64,000 nucleotides of DNA from Tanytarsus gracilentus (GCA_038502055.1 JAXRKN010000045.1:4300501-4364500), one strand, 5' to 3'; counted from the first letter of the stretch, positions 24,165 to 37,161 are shown. Numbers and translations are program-made. Notes: generated from the sequence alone by a model not told the origin.

Positions 24165-26397
24165 GTTTTTTGATTTACTAAAAAAATTATTTCGCCATTT
24201 TTTTACTTTTAATAATTTTGGGTTTTCCACCAAAAAAACCCAAACTGTATTACATAAACATTTATCGCTTTTGAACTCAATTAAGCTTGCACGTGTGCAT
24301 CCGATAATTAATTTAAAAAACTGATTAAATTAAATCTGCAAAAAATCTTATCAAGTGCTCTTGACACAAAATTTCGTCATGAATGTCGAAAATTATCGCA
24401 AGTCGTTATAAAATTTTGAGAAATACCCCTTACAGAGGTGTTTGATACCAAAAAAAGTCATGATAATTTTTTCACTCGCAGAAAAAAATTCGTTGAATGG
24501 ACAATGACGCTATCATCATCAACATCAACATGAAAAAGTGAAGCGAAGCATAAGAAAGAGAGCCGGCAATGAGGAGAAAAATGAAAAAAGTTTTTTAATT
24601 AAAAATTTTTGTATTAAATCGCCTGTGATAAAATTCAATTCATTTTTTATCAGGACGTCTCTCTACGTGTTGTTTGTTTCCATCTCACTCACTCCTCCAT
24701 ACAAACACTCTTTTTCGATAAAAAAAAGTTGAGTATGAGAAGAGTCACTGCCGTTTCAGCAGAGTAAAATATCTAATTTTTTAGAGAAGCTTTTCTCTGA
24801 TGTCGCAATGATGCATGAGAGTCGTGTGTGGGGGAATTTTTTTTCGTGAGTTTAATTAATCAAAACGGATCTCCACAGAGCTGAAGCTACACACAGCAAA
24901 TTGCGGAGAGAGAGAAAAAATAATTGAATTTTCACGGGTGGCGTTAGCTCAATGATGGCATGTGATACATCAACAGAGAAAGTATGTAAATTGATTGTGT
25001 GTGCATTTGTGTATTTGCATATCATCCTTTCAACATCCGAATGAAGTCATTTCCATTAAAAATGTGAGCGTTGTGAAAATGCATTCGTCATGGCTATCAA
25101 TGCTATTTTTAAGGGTGAAAATTTAAGATTTTAGTGTGAATTAGTTTGTGATCTGAAAATTCTTTAGAAATTACAAGTTTTGAGTAATTTAATTCTCCAT
25201 AAAGTTGCGAATGTCTCGATATAAATGCAACTATGATGAGATTTGATCGTCCATTGTTGACTCATATCCACACATTCGAGCACATAAGCTAGCTCAAATA
25301 GAAAAATCTCTCTCAGAAAAGTGACTAATGCTAACGAAATTTGACTGTCAACTCTCGCTTCCTTTTTTCAATTTCCATTTATACATTTCCCCCCATTGCC
25401 ATCATTCGATGATTGACATTCAAATTATTATATTTTTTTCGTGTGTGTGTGTGTGTGAGTGTATTACTTTTGCCATGTTGGGATTATTTTCTTCGCATTG
25501 TTGGATTTGCGTTGAAAAACATAAAAGAACAAAAATGTTAAAAAAAATGTAGGATAACAGTAGGAGGCACCACGTGGATGGTTTTGCGTACGTGGATCAG
25601 ACTCGTGTGTAGTTGATAACAAATATGCGTATGAGGTTTGACGTAGAAATCAAGATAAACAATTTTATCGTTTTTTCTTGGAATTTAATTTATTTAAATC
25701 AGTTCAATGAATTTTTATTTTTAACGTCATTTAAAAATTTGAAAATAAAAAATTTAATTTAACTTAAAATTCTCAAAACTTCCTTAAACTTCCTTAAACT
25801 CAAAATTATATCTGCAAAATTTCCTCCATCTTCAATGTAATGAAATTTATTTATTTGCAATTTTCATCCCATTATCTTGATATTGTCCATTGTACATCAA
25901 CCTCATAGTCATCATCATCTCTAACTAAGTCATCGTTTCGAAATAAATGTATTTTCTATGTAGTTTCTTCTTCTTTGCCTCTTTCTCTTCCTCATTCGAC
26001 ATTTCTTTTTTTTCAACAAATTGAATCTGAAGGCAGAAAAATGTTTTCGGAAAAGGACAATCTATTTTCATTATTGGCCTTCCATCTTTCAAAATGAACA
26101 TTTTCTAAGTGAATTTTGTATGTGAGTGTGGACTTGACTCGGAGAGTATGAGAAAATGTTCAACATTGATTTAGTTTTAAAAGCTACACACATTTCGCTT
26201 TGATGGTGGGGTTTTTTGAATGGGGACAACATGAGAAATTCAATTTTCTCTCACACTGCTTTTAACTCTAATGGATTCGTGATGTTTCGCTGAATGCGAA
26301 ATTTTTACCATCAATAAAAAGTTTGTCAATAAATGGATTTTAGAGACTTTAATTCTTAGATTTTTGGAATCAATCTTGATTTTTTAAAATTTAGAAT
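24165..26397. other. non-coding stretch
   Basis: No supported gene. It contains a short GT microsatellite (about 25441-25458) and a direct duplication of TTCCTTAAACT near 25780-25800. Open frames here are low complexity. Confidence 0.45.
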
Positions 26398-26419
26398 TTT
26401 ATTTCACGCTTTTTAGAAA

Positions 26420-26758
26420 TTAAACAGAATTCAAAAAGTTTTGTGCACGTACTGGATTCAATTGATGTTCGGTTGTGAGAATGACCTTATTTTCTTGTTC
26501 GTGATTTTCCCTCACGTCAACTGTGCTAATTGATCCAGTTATAACTCCGTTAATTTCTTGAACATTGACCGTAGTTGTGACAGTCCTTGTTGTGGTGACA
26601 ATTTCTCCGTTGCAGTTGCGTGAGAATTGACGAGTTCTCGAAGTCGATTCCAATCTACGGCTTCGATTACCTCGAGTGACACTGCGTGATCTCTCATTTC
26701 CAATTTCTTGATCATTAGAAGAACTTTCAATTTGCTCAAGTTCTTCAGAATTCGACAT
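26420..26758 (-). CDS. small Ser/Arg/Thr-rich protein (112 aa), unknown
   Basis: I do not recognise the family. The single-exon frame starts at ATG 26758 (MSNSEELEQIESSS) and ends at 26420. A poly(A) signal (AATAAA on the minus strand, about 26403-26398) lies within 25 nt of the stop, and a TCAGT initiator-like motif lies shortly before the ATG; together these favour a real transcript. The first 25 residues are acidic, the next part is Arg/Ser-rich (RSRSVTRGNRSRR), then comes a Thr/Val repeat-like segment (IVTTTRTVTTTVNVQEING) with beta propensity. There is no signal peptide or membrane segment. A nuclear or cytosolic protein is likely; no function is inferred. Confidence 0.5.
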   Translation of the reverse strand: MSNSEELEQIESSSNDQEIGNERSRSVTRGNRSRRLESTSRTRQFSRNCNGEIVTTTRTVTTTVNVQEINGVITGSISTVDVRENHEQENKVILTTEHQLNPVRAQNFLNSV

Positions 26759-26782
26759 TTTTTGATGAAAATAATTTTTCAA

Positions 26783-29700
26783 AAATTACTGAGATAAAAA
26801 TATGTTGAACCTAACTGACCACCCTCAAAAAAAAAATTACATCCGAATTAAATTTCCCCATAATCATCATCGTCTTTGGCATCGTCAAAAGTTAGAGAGA
26901 GATTTTTATCGAAATGTTTGAATAACTAAATTAATCTGATGTTCCTTTATTGTTTGCTAATGGCATACACGTATGAAAATTTCTCTTTCAAGCATCCCCC
27001 ATGGAAGTGTAAACTTTCCAATGGAAAAGTCACTCTCAGTGAGAGACAAATAGTGAGGGAGTGAGGACGGAGGAAAAAGAAGAAGCTTATTTACTCGATT
27101 TAGCTCCATTACAAGTGAGTGAAGGGAAGTGATGTGAAAAATGCCACTTTTTTGATAAGTATAATAAAATTAAATCATTTTATCATTGTATAGTCGTCGT
27201 GATCCGAGAGGGTGGCAAACTATTGAGGTAGTTTTCATGTGAACATGCTGTAATTTGTATTAAAAGGGAAAAGTAAAGAAGATAGTGAAAATGGCACGAT
27301 TTCCACTTAATCTTTTGCAATATTTTTCCTCTTCATAAAGCGCTCGCCTCCAACTCCCATGGCACGAGTAAAAGTAAATAAGTAAAGCGGAGAAAATTTA
27401 TCACATAATAGAATGATTTATTTTAAATCGAACTCCATCGAAATGGTTTAGTCTCGTGATTTATAGAAGAGTGTTTAGATTGTTTATTTTTCAATAAATA
27501 TTTTTTTCTCTTTCACTTGCGCTCAAATGGGATCGTTTTTTTCTCGGGGTGAAAAATCCGCTAAGGGATATTTTAAAAAGAAAAGAATGGAAAAATTTAT
27601 GGATTTTTTTTGCCTTCAACCTTCTTTTGGGGAGTTCAATAAACATAAAATAAATTTACACTTCGGAAAATTGATTTTTTAACTCTCGAGTGTGGAGGAC
27701 GATGGTAAAAGACATACATCCGCGACCGTCAATGCATCATTCACCTTTTTGATGTGTTTTTCTTACCTGTAAAATTTAAATGCGATAAAAAAAAGAAGGA
27801 GGAAAATTTTTATGGCGAAAATGGACGAAAATTATTTGAATTTAAAAAGGAAGAAAATTTTTTTTTAGTCATCAATAAATTGAAAATGTTCTGCAAGGAA
27901 AAAATCTCATTATTGACATTAAAAAGTTTTTGCTTGGTAATCGCATTAAAAAAACAACACCTTTAACCTTAAGCACACCATAAGAATTTCCATTAGAGCT
28001 CCAACAGGGAAGCCAATTTACATTGCTGATTAATTTTAATTTGTTTGTATCTCATTAGCATCCGCAAAACCACATCCACCACCAACACACCCAATAACTC
28101 ATGCTTATTTTAATTAGTCACGTTGTGCTTATTACGATTATAATGAAAATTCAATAATAATAATGAAATTAATCCATTATGTGCGTTGTTTTCTCTCGCT
28201 CACTCATTCTCCCCACAGATGAAACCAATGCGCTTGATTTGTGATAGCATAAAATTGAAATTTCATTAGCATAATTGCATTTTCACATTGCATACACATT
28301 AATTATTTAAATTAATTTAATTATCAAGTTTCCGACCGCCCACTTTAAGCCATAAGCCTCACACTCAAATGCGATAAATTATTGCTGATCGTTTGATTGA
28401 TTCTGGTTTTGTCATGGCGATTATGCTGATGGTAGTGAAAAAAATATTTTTCATCGTTTTCATCCCTTGCAAATAACTCACTAATGTCTCGAGTCGCATC
28501 AACACGCGTATCTGCAAAATGGTAATTTGTTATTATGGTTCCATAAACATCTCCGTGAGTAATCATTAGCATATACTCAAAATCCCACCCACGCAAGTCA
28601 AGTTGAGCTGCTTTTGTGTGTTCACCCTCATCCTCCCTCAATTTTCAGTGTCGTACATGTCGTAAAATAACAATATTATTCAAGCGATATCTACACGTTG
28701 ACACTATCCAATAAATAATCATTTAATTTGCATATTCATACATGAACATTATCATCTGTGAAGGCTTGTGTGAACAAGCCAGATGAGACTTTTGTGTCGC
28801 TTTTCAATTCTTCTTCCTCTCGTGCTCCAAATTAAGTCCTTTACGTGTGTAATGCCTTAATAAGCACTTTTTAGAGAAAATAAACGAGACCTTCTCAAGC
28901 TCAAATTATGACATCGACAAACATGGCAAGAGGAGCTTTTTAAGGCTTTTAATCTGATGATAATTTTAATGTATTTTAGTAAAATTTTCCTCCGAGGGTG
29001 GAAAACTAATTCCCCGCTTCAAAATTAATTACATCACTCCCTCTGGCCTCATGCCACTTTTGCTTCTGATGAAGAAGTGCTCATATTAATCTACTTTCGT
29101 TTTTAATTGGCTTTTTCTCGCCTATAATACGACCATGCTCTCTCAACAAACACACTCATGAGAGAGCTCCTCGACTGTCGTACTTGTTCTATAGCAACCT
29201 CCTCATCTACTTAATGTTCATTACGTTCACAGAAAAATAAAACTGGGAGTAAAGTTTTTAAAAAAGCGGATGTGGTTCGTTGGAACAAATTGAAGAATTT
29301 TTATAATTTCAAACTCTAAGAATTAATTAAATTTTTTATATAATTTTTAAAGTCTCAAAAATTAATTTTTTAATCTCACTCCAAATAAATTATTTTCCGC
29401 ACCCTCCTCGCGTTTTTGCTGTGTATAATATTCCTACTTATAAACACATTTTTAATTAATTAATGAAATAATTAATTAACTTTTCCTTATGTTCATTTTA
29501 TAATTAAAAACTGACACCGTATAAACAACGAGCGATGTTGTCGCTCGGTGTGTATTGTACTCAATTAAATGTATATATACTGCTGGTGTAGATTGACAAG
29601 AGAGTAAAGGAGGAGTGAGATGCACGCCAATGGCAACAACTTTCTGTTTAATTAAATTTAAAATTAATTAGTCTTTCACCCACTGATGTGATGGTATTTT

Positions 29701-29937
29701 TTCTGCTCGCAATTTTGTGTGTAATGTTCTCAAGATATTTTCAATTATGGACCAGTAAAGCAGTAAAAAAATATATTTATGTGGCCTTCAATCAGCCTCT
29801 TTTACTCATGACCGATTTTCAATTAAAAATTATTTGCCAGCATTTTTATTTTCAATTACAGAAAAAAAATTTCTCTCACATTTTTTTGCGTAAACAACAA
29901 CAAAAAATTGCTTTCCATGGTGAGTGGTGAGGGAGGG
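26783..29937. other. non-coding stretch
   Basis: AT-rich, with no supported gene. A 98-codon minus-strand frame (28345-28641) opens only from TTG and shows no family similarity. Confidence 0.45.
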
Positions 29938-30470
29938 AATAAAATAAGTAAAAAAATTTAATAACACTCCCTTCTCTTTGTACAACTAGGTATTTCGCAC
30001 GGAAAAGTATTAAATAAAATAAAATCAGTAAAGATTTTGACTTTTTCATTCATTTTGTTATAGCTCTCTTGAGAACTTAAAAATCTAAATTTTGGTATTT
30101 GCTTTATCGCAAAATAATAAATATATGTTTGCAATACTTGAATGAATTTAATATTGGAATTTAAGATCCAAAAATTAGAGAAGTGAAGCGGTAATTTTTG
30201 TTTGTTTGATGTTTTTTAAAACCGCTCCACTTCTCTAATTTTTGGATCTTAAATTCCAATATTAAATTCATTCAAGTATTGCAAACATATATTTATTATT
30301 TTGCGATAAAGCAAATACCAAAATTTAGTTTTAAAGTTCTCAAGAGAGTATAACAAAATGTATGAAAATGTCAAAATTTTCTGATTTTATTTTATTTAAT
30401 ACTTTTCCATGCGAAATACCTAGTTGTAAAAGAGAAGGGTGTTATTAAATTTTTTTACTTATTTTTTTAG
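29938..30470. mobile_element. 0.5 kb near-perfect foldback element, copy B
   Basis: Two arms of about 250 bp are nearly perfect reverse complements around a loop at about 30193-30221. The inner 60 bp of each arm (AGAGAAGTGAAGCGGT against ACCGCTCCACTTCTCT, continuing outward) differ at only about one position. The outer ends are AATAAAATAAGTAAAAAAAT and its inverse. A TTTCGCACGGAAAAGTATTA motif near each end is shared with copy A at 17077-17602. There is no coding frame, so it is non-autonomous. Confidence 0.75.
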
Positions 30471-32672
30471 TCCTTTTCCTGATCAAATTTATTGTACTTA
30501 ATTTGGTAACAAAAATACATTAGAAAATTAAGCGTGTGAATGTTTAAATTGTTCGCGACCATAACTCCTAGACGAATCTCTCGAGTAAGATTTCACCGTT
30601 ATGATTGACTGTTTTTTGACATTTTTATTTTATTGGTTCCAACACTGTCTTTAATCTTGTCAATGTATGAAAGTGATTTGGGGGTAAGACAGTGAGAGCG
30701 CATGATTATCGAGGGAAGAGGGTGAGTGGTGAAGTTGATGGTGTTGAAGTATTGGAGCGCACGTAAGAATTTTTTTAAAATATTTTTGACCGTTATTTTT
30801 AAACAACAACTGTTGCTTCGCAACAGCTGTTGAGCACGGCCGTCACATAGAGAAGAGAGAGAGAAAAGATACGATTGTGTGGGAGTAAGAGAGAAGGGAG
30901 AAAAAGGCAGCGATAGTAGGAGAAAAAAATTCAATTAAATTTCACATGCTCTCTCTCTCTCATCCACAGATGTGTAATATTCAATTATGTTTTTCCTCTT
31001 CTCATGCACGTTTGATGTTTTTCCTCATGGAAAATTGTTTTTCTCTCTTTCTGCTTACACATGAAATAATTATTATAACGATGTTAAATTTTTTTATGTA
31101 TTTTCCTGTGCTCTGATGTGCACAGTTTGATATTTATTAATTTGAATACTGTATAAAGACGAAAAATTTATCAAAACGCTCAAAAATTTATATTATCATA
31201 ACTGTTTGTCCGCCGTCAGTACCGCAAATAAAAATTTCCTCTAAAGCGGAAAACAGAAAAATTAAATTTCATAATGTTCACCATACGTTCGTAATTCAAT
31301 GAAATCTGACTCTATAATGCCAAAAACGGCATGCCGGCACTAGCGAGGGGTTGCGAAGAAATTTCTTGCTCTCTATTTTCACGCCGCACTTTCCCGCTGG
31401 AAAGAAATTTTCTATTTTTCTATTTAAAATTTTGCTCTCTTTGCTCACGATTCACAGCAGTAGTAGATAGCACATAAAAAAGTGAGAAGGGCAAGTGGAG
31501 AGAAATTTATATGATTTCCAGATCAGATTGGCGGTGCTCAGCAGCAAAAAAAATTGTGGGTGGAAAAATTCAATTTAATGTTCAACTCAAATTCTCATCC
31601 ATTTTTTATCTTGAGCTTCTCAGCTCTACACAATCCCTTACACACATTTTATATATTTTATTATTATACACACGCCATAGAGAAGAGTGACGCTCTGAAG
31701 GAGTATGATTGTCGGTCATCGCATTTTCCATTATGTCATTATGTCGAGTTTTATTTCTTACACTTCACATTATTTATTGCGGATTGTCTATCAATCGATT
31801 TGTTCATCTTTTTATTTAAATTGTAAAAAAATTTACTTTGATTTGAAAATTCCGTTACAAAATTTTTGAAATTTTAGAACACGTATGAGGGTAATTTTTT
31901 AAAGTAAATTTTATTTTATTTTATTTTCAATCAATTTAAATAATTTTCACTAAAATCCTTGTCCTCCTTTAAAGGTAATTTTATTTCCATCACACTTGCA
32001 CCACAATTTTTATATCAATCTCTTTTCAGCTTTCGCTTATTCCATTTTTAACAAGAATTACAAAAGAGAAAATTTGTAATTGTTCAAAAATAATCGAAAA
32101 TTGATTTTTAAACTTTTTTTCCTGTACTGAATAGCTTTGGCATGAATGAATAGAATTTGAAGAGGTTGATAAAAGGATTTATTATCATCAAATTATGCAT
32201 TGAGTGTAAGTGAATTGATTTATTATCGATGGCATTTGTGAAATGGAATTTTAGTGCAAATTTTATCAAAAGGGATGTTTAAAATTTTTGGTTTTGAATA
32301 GTTTTGGGTGAAATAATTCCAACTAAAATTATTTTAGGAAATTACTCAAAAGTGATTGATTGCAATTTATTTGGTTATTAATTTTATCAATTGAGATTTA
32401 ATTCAAAATTAAATAGTTAACTTATTTTGTGATTCATCTCCACGTGCGAGAAAGTTCTAACGGTCAAAAATTTGAATTTTATTAATTTTTTGTAAACAGC
32501 TGATTGAAATTTTCAGGGGTGAACTAAATTCTCTCATGAAAAAATAAACAATATAACTTTAAAACCATTTTAAGAAATTCAAAAAATCTTTTAAAATTAC
32601 CTGATGAAAGTTTTTCGAGCGTCCCATCCTAAATATTTATTTTAGTTTACATTTTCATAAACCGGCATCAAC
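30471..32672. other. non-coding stretch
   Basis: No supported gene. It includes a small GC-richer island near 31315-31400 and pyrimidine-rich tracts; the 111-codon minus-strand frame at 30599-30934 is low complexity. Confidence 0.45.
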
Positions 32673-33950
32673 ATGGATATTTCAAAGATTCCAAACGAAA
32701 TTTTAATTGAAATTTTCGAGTTTTGTAAAGTTTTAAGACTCACCGAGGTATCAAAAAAGTTCAATGACATAATCAGCAATTCACCATTATTGATGAGCAA
32801 AATTCAACTTTTAATTACTCAAAAAACAAAAGCAAACGAAATCACCAAAAGTCAACGAAGATATCAAAATATTTTAATAAGGTTCAACTATAGAATTGAA
32901 GATGAAGTGATGGAAATTATTGGTCGATTTGGCAGTGACATCAAGCACTTGGAAATGACGAGATGTATGCTGTATGACAAAGTTTTTCATCAAATCCTGA
33001 AGTCAATTCCGAATGTTCAAACGATTTCGATTGTGACGACTTTTCTCAAAAGTAATTTCGATGAAGAATTTGACATGCCAGATCTGAAAAAATTAAGAAA
33101 ATTTACATTTAGAAACTCCGAGCCAAATTTTCTTAATTTTGTTAAAAATTCAAAATCTCTAAAATGCATGAACGTCACATTTGTTCATCATCAGCCGATC
33201 GAAATCATGAAAAACTTCCTCGAAGAACATCCAGAAATTGAGGATATTGAAAATATCATGGTTGAGTCTATCGATGACAAATTAATGACTCAAATCGTGA
33301 ACTTAAAGCACCTCAAGAGACTGTCATTGGAAGTTGTCAAAATAGATATGGCAGCGATCAGAGATTTGGAACACGAAAACGTTTCAGTTGTGTCCTTAAA
33401 TCTCTTTGGAAATGCTGAAAATTCTGAAAATTTAAATTCACTTTTAAAGATTTTTAAGGGCTTAAAATCGTTGGAAATTGAAATGAACAGCACCCTAGAA
33501 GTTGTCAACATGACACAACTAAACACAACACAAATCCACACACTCAACTTCAATCAATGTCAAGGAGATTTTTTCAATGCAATTCAAATTAATTCACTTC
33601 GCAACTTCCAGATCAACGAAGCTCTTTCAATCACCCAACAGGACTGGATTCAATTTGCTCATCGAAATCCTAACATTGAAGTGCTGAAAATAAAAGACGA
33701 ATCAATCTCAAACGAAACTTTCGTCGCCATCACACAAAACTTCAGAAATCTCAAGCATTTCGAGCTATTTTTTGATCCACAGAGATTAACTCGCGAAATT
33801 CTTAATTTTATTTGCGATAATTTTCCAACTAATATAAAAGTACTAAAAATAAGCGAGAGAATTTCATCGAATGTAACACATTTCAACCTGACCGATGAAC
33901 AAAGGGAAAAATTAAAGCATAAGCATGGTTTCAAAATGTTTCTGAATTAA
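32673..33950 (+). CDS. F-box protein with leucine-rich repeats
   Basis: F-box proteins recruit substrates to SCF (Skp1-Cul1-F-box) ubiquitin ligases; C-terminal leucine-rich repeats usually pick the substrate. The frame is a single exon of 425 codons. Residues 3-45 are an F-box (ISKIPNEILIEIFEF through LTEVSKKFNDIISNSPLL). The remainder has irregular LRR-like units of about 25 residues, for example LKHLKRLSLEV, VVSLNLFGN, LKSLEIEM, IEVLKIKD and LKHFELFF. No signal peptide or membrane segment. An AATAAA is at 33981-33986. It is convergent with the Mars-like gene, with stop codons 49 bp apart. The substrate is unknown; I cannot match it to a named fly gene. Confidence 0.8.
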   Translation: MDISKIPNEILIEIFEFCKVLRLTEVSKKFNDIISNSPLLMSKIQLLITQKTKANEITKSQRRYQNILIRFNYRIEDEVMEIIGRFGSDIKHLEMTRCMLYDKVFHQILKSIPNVQTISIVTTFLKSNFDEEFDMPDLKKLRKFTFRNSEPNFLNFVKNSKSLKCMNVTFVHHQPIEIMKNFLEEHPEIEDIENIMVESIDDKLMTQIVNLKHLKRLSLEVVKIDMAAIRDLEHENVSVVSLNLFGNAENSENLNSLLKIFKGLKSLEIEMNSTLEVVNMTQLNTTQIHTLNFNQCQGDFFNAIQINSLRNFQINEALSITQQDWIQFAHRNPNIEVLKIKDESISNETFVAITQNFRNLKHFELFFDPQRLTREILNFICDNFPTNIKVLKISERISSNVTHFNLTDEQREKLKHKHGFKMFLN

Positions 33951-33999
33951 ATGGAAAAAAATATTGCCTAAAATCCGCTAAATAAAAAATAATTAAGAT

Positions 34000-35583
34000 C
34001 TAATCAAAAGAAAGCTCCTTGTTTTTGAATAAAGTACGACGTTTCTTGTTCGATTTGGGTGTGTTGACTTTCGATGCTGAGATTGGTGTGCAGCCGAAGC
34101 ATGAATGATTGCTGAAACAAAAGTTATTGATTAATTTTTAAAAACTTTTAATGATTTTTGATTTAACTCACTTTGGAGTGTCCCCAAGATCGGCGATTCT
34201 TCTCGATCGTCGCGGTGTGCCGTCATAGACTTTAGTTGTTCTTCGCTTCTTCTTCTGATTTGCTTCTTCGATTGCAAACTTTTTAGCTTCACGCATAAAA
34301 ATCAGCTCTTCCTTAAAAGTGTTAATTTCATCATACAGCAAATCCCAATAGTTCTCGACATCATCCTCAGTCACATGCTTAACATCCTTTTCATTGTCAT
34401 CCTCGAACTTTTCGAGAACATCCATAAAGTTGGCCATTTTCTCGTTGACGATTCGATTACCTTGTTGGATATTTTTGTGAACGAGCGTTTGAGTGTCTTC
34501 AGGAAGGAGTTGAATGAATGAATCTAGATTGCCTGTTACTTCCTTCAGCTGTAGACTCACATATGCACGTTGATTGTCGAGTGATGATTTGTAGAATTTG
34601 TAAGTTCGCGAATAATCTTTCGATGGCTTTACTGTGACCTCCTCGACTGGCGGAAGGACTGGAGATGAAGGCTCTTGTGGCTTTGTAATTTTAGGTGCTA
34701 CAACTGGTCGCTTGACTGGCTTGACGATTTTAGCAGCGGCGACAGGTTTTTTGAGAGGGACTGCCTTCTTAACTGGAACAATCTCTTTAGCCGTTACTTT
34801 CTTTACTGGCACTGGTTTTTTCTCAACTTTACGAATGTCCTTTTTAATCTTTTCAGGCTTGCTCACAACTTTCAGAGATTCTTTAACAACAACTGGCTTT
34901 GTAGGTTCCTGGAGGATCTTATTAGGTTGACTGTTCTCATCGCTCGATTCCTCGAGAACTTCGAATGTGCTGTTGAGTTGATCAAGTGGAATTTCTGCAA
35001 TCACATTCGACTCTACGAGAATTTTCTTCCGTGACTTCACTTCAGTACTTTTAGATCCAACAACTGGAAGTGCTCTCTTTATGGTTGTTGAGATTTCCTT
35101 CTTGACCGTCGTTGCCAGTTCCTTCATCGTGGCTTTCTTGAGAATTTTATCGTTGTTCATTAGAGCCTTTCGTACGGGTGTTGTGATGACGACATTTTTG
35201 GGTCTTCGCGGTTGCTCTTTCTTCTCCAGCCATCGGCCACATGGCACAAACGGAATAAACGGTGATCTTGACTCGAGAGCACTTTTAAATTTTGCACTCT
35301 TCTTCTGTTCGATGTAAGCTTTTAGCTTTTGCGATTTGTCTTTAATATGTGAGATTTTTACAGGTGCTGGTTTGCGGGGTGTCGATATTGAGTCATCGAG
35401 ACTGTTTTAAAGCGTTAATTAAAGATTTTTAAATGATTAAAAAATTTAAACTTACTCAATCTGTCGATTTGCATTAAATGCATTCTTTCTTGTGTCATTG
35501 CGCTTGTTGTTTGCCTTCTTCACGCGATCACTCAATGTTGGAACATTTTTAGTTAATTTATAAAGTCGTTTACGCGACTCCAT
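34000..35583 (-). CDS. mars: Mars/HURP-like GKAP-domain mitotic protein
   Basis: HURP (DLGAP5) and fly Mars bind spindle microtubules near chromosomes and stabilise kinetochore fibres in mitosis. Exons on the minus strand: 35583-35456, 35401-34172, 34111-34000 (1470 nt, 489 aa). The N-terminus is basic (MESRKRLYKLTKNVPTLSDR). Residues about 90-100 read FIPFVPCGRWLEKK. A Lys/Pro/Val-rich linker follows (PVKKVTAKEIVPVKKAV). Residues about 304-415 match the GKAP/DLGAP core in layout: KDYSRTYKFY, a helix with NRIVNEKMANFMDVLEKFED, then DVENYWDLLYDEINTFKEEL. The tail is basic (KKKRRTTKV, PRRSRRIADL). It is shorter than the fly protein. The family call rests on the GKAP layout, so a diverged DLGAP relative remains possible. 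Confidence 0.75.
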
Positions 35584-37161
35584 GGCGATTAATTAAATTT
35601 TATACTGAATTAAAAATAAAATCTCGGAAATGAAAAAGTTTGTTGTGAGAGAAAATAACGGACAAATTTAGGGGGATGGCGAAGTTCAAAAAAAGTAAAG
35701 TCGATTCCGAGTAGAATTTGAAATTTTTTATAACGGTTTTTTAACACATGGCATTTTATGCTCTTATCAGTTTTTCATTAAATTGTTGATAACTCACGAT
35801 ATACAATACAAGCAATAAATGTCAGTAAGTGACTAAAAAGCATGTCGCAAATAATAAATCAAACAAAAATTTATCGATTACCTTTGTTGATCGATGAGTT
35901 CTTTTAATTGCAGGTATATTGACAGCGTGTGATGAAATGTTTGATTGTTTTAATTGGTCAATAACAAATTTAAAATAGTCACGAAATATTTAGATTATTT
36001 TCTTAATTTTTTAGAAGTAAAGGTATGAAAAGCCATCAGGGCGATAAATAAATATTGATTGTTCTTGCTCTAAGAGTAAAATTAAAAGATTTAAAATATA
36101 AAATATTAATATCGTATTAATACTTTGATGATTCAATATATAAAAAATTTCTTTTTAATATGAAATTCAGCTTAATTATTTTTAAATAAAATTATCTTTT
36201 CTCTAGAAAATTAATAATCGTAAAATTTTTATTTAAAATTATTTTTATATTTCTTATCTTCAATTTTCTTCTGAAATTCATCAAACTAATTGAACGCAAA
36301 AAATTATATTTTAAACGCGTCAACTCCGCGCTTTCTTTGTATTCTAATCAGATGTATAAATTCAAAAATCAAAATATTCAGCAACAGGTTGTGTGTAAGC
36401 TCATAAACAAAAATAATCTCGGAGAAATGTGTTAGTAACATATAGCACTTCACAGATTTGACTGGTCTTATCAACATCGAGTGGTAACCTAAAACAAAAA
36501 GCAAAAGAGAAATGAGAGATAAAAAATGTTTATTAGTGAACGTAAAAGAAACAATTTTTTACGAATAGCTTCGATCATATATTGGCAGAGCATAAGCTCA
36601 ATATGTGTTCAGTTTGTTTTTGACTTTCAACCGGTGCTGATCGTAAACAGAGAAAATATTTATTTTTTCATAGAGAGCTCAATTGCAATTTTTCAGTTTT
36701 AATTGTGAGAGAGTTTTCAAGAACTCTGCACGCGCTTTTAGTTGCTAATTTACTATTTTTTTTCATCGAATGTGTTTAATCTCGCACATTTAGTCGATTT
36801 GGTCTGATGAGTATAAAAAAGAATTTTGAGATGACAAAGGCAAGTGAATTTTAGTGGAGAAATTTTATTTGTTGTAATTTATAGCTGCTAAAATAATTAA
36901 AAGTTGACAAATGTGTGCTTAAAAAAATTATGAAAATTTTTTAAAATATTAAAAAAATTAGATAAAAAATTTAAATTAAAAATTTTCAACTAATTTATAA
37001 AACTTTATGTTTGCATAAAACTCATCGAGCAAAAAACCACTCAATTATCAAATCGTTTGCGAAGTTGCAACCAAGTTACATAAGTTTATTTTTATAACAC
37101 AAACCTAATCATGTCACGAGAGCGCATAAATAATTAAAAGTGATTTTCACTCTCATTGCAG
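35584..37161. other. intergenic region between Mars-like and ACE genes
   Basis: The region between divergent genes. It contains a TATA box at 36812-36818 that probably serves the ACE gene; its first exon would then be non-coding and start near 36840. No other gene is seen. Confidence 0.5.
36812..36818 (+). promoter_or_regulatory. probable TATA box of the ACE gene
   Basis: TATAAAA about 350 nt upstream of the first coding exon (acceptor at 37161). This fits a non-coding first exon starting about 30 nt downstream, followed by an intron. Confidence 0.4.

Noticed and set aside
25441..25458. GT dinucleotide run
   Set aside because: Ordinary short microsatellite without further significance.
28345..28641. 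98-codon minus-strand frame
   Set aside because: Opens only from TTG, with no family similarity.
30599..30934. 111-codon minus-strand frame
   Set aside because: Follows a polypyrimidine tract and gives a compositionally biased product without domain or gene signals.
34634..35034. Plus-strand frames of 98 and 119 codons
   Set aside because: Antisense shadows of the Lys/Pro-rich part of the Mars-like exon.
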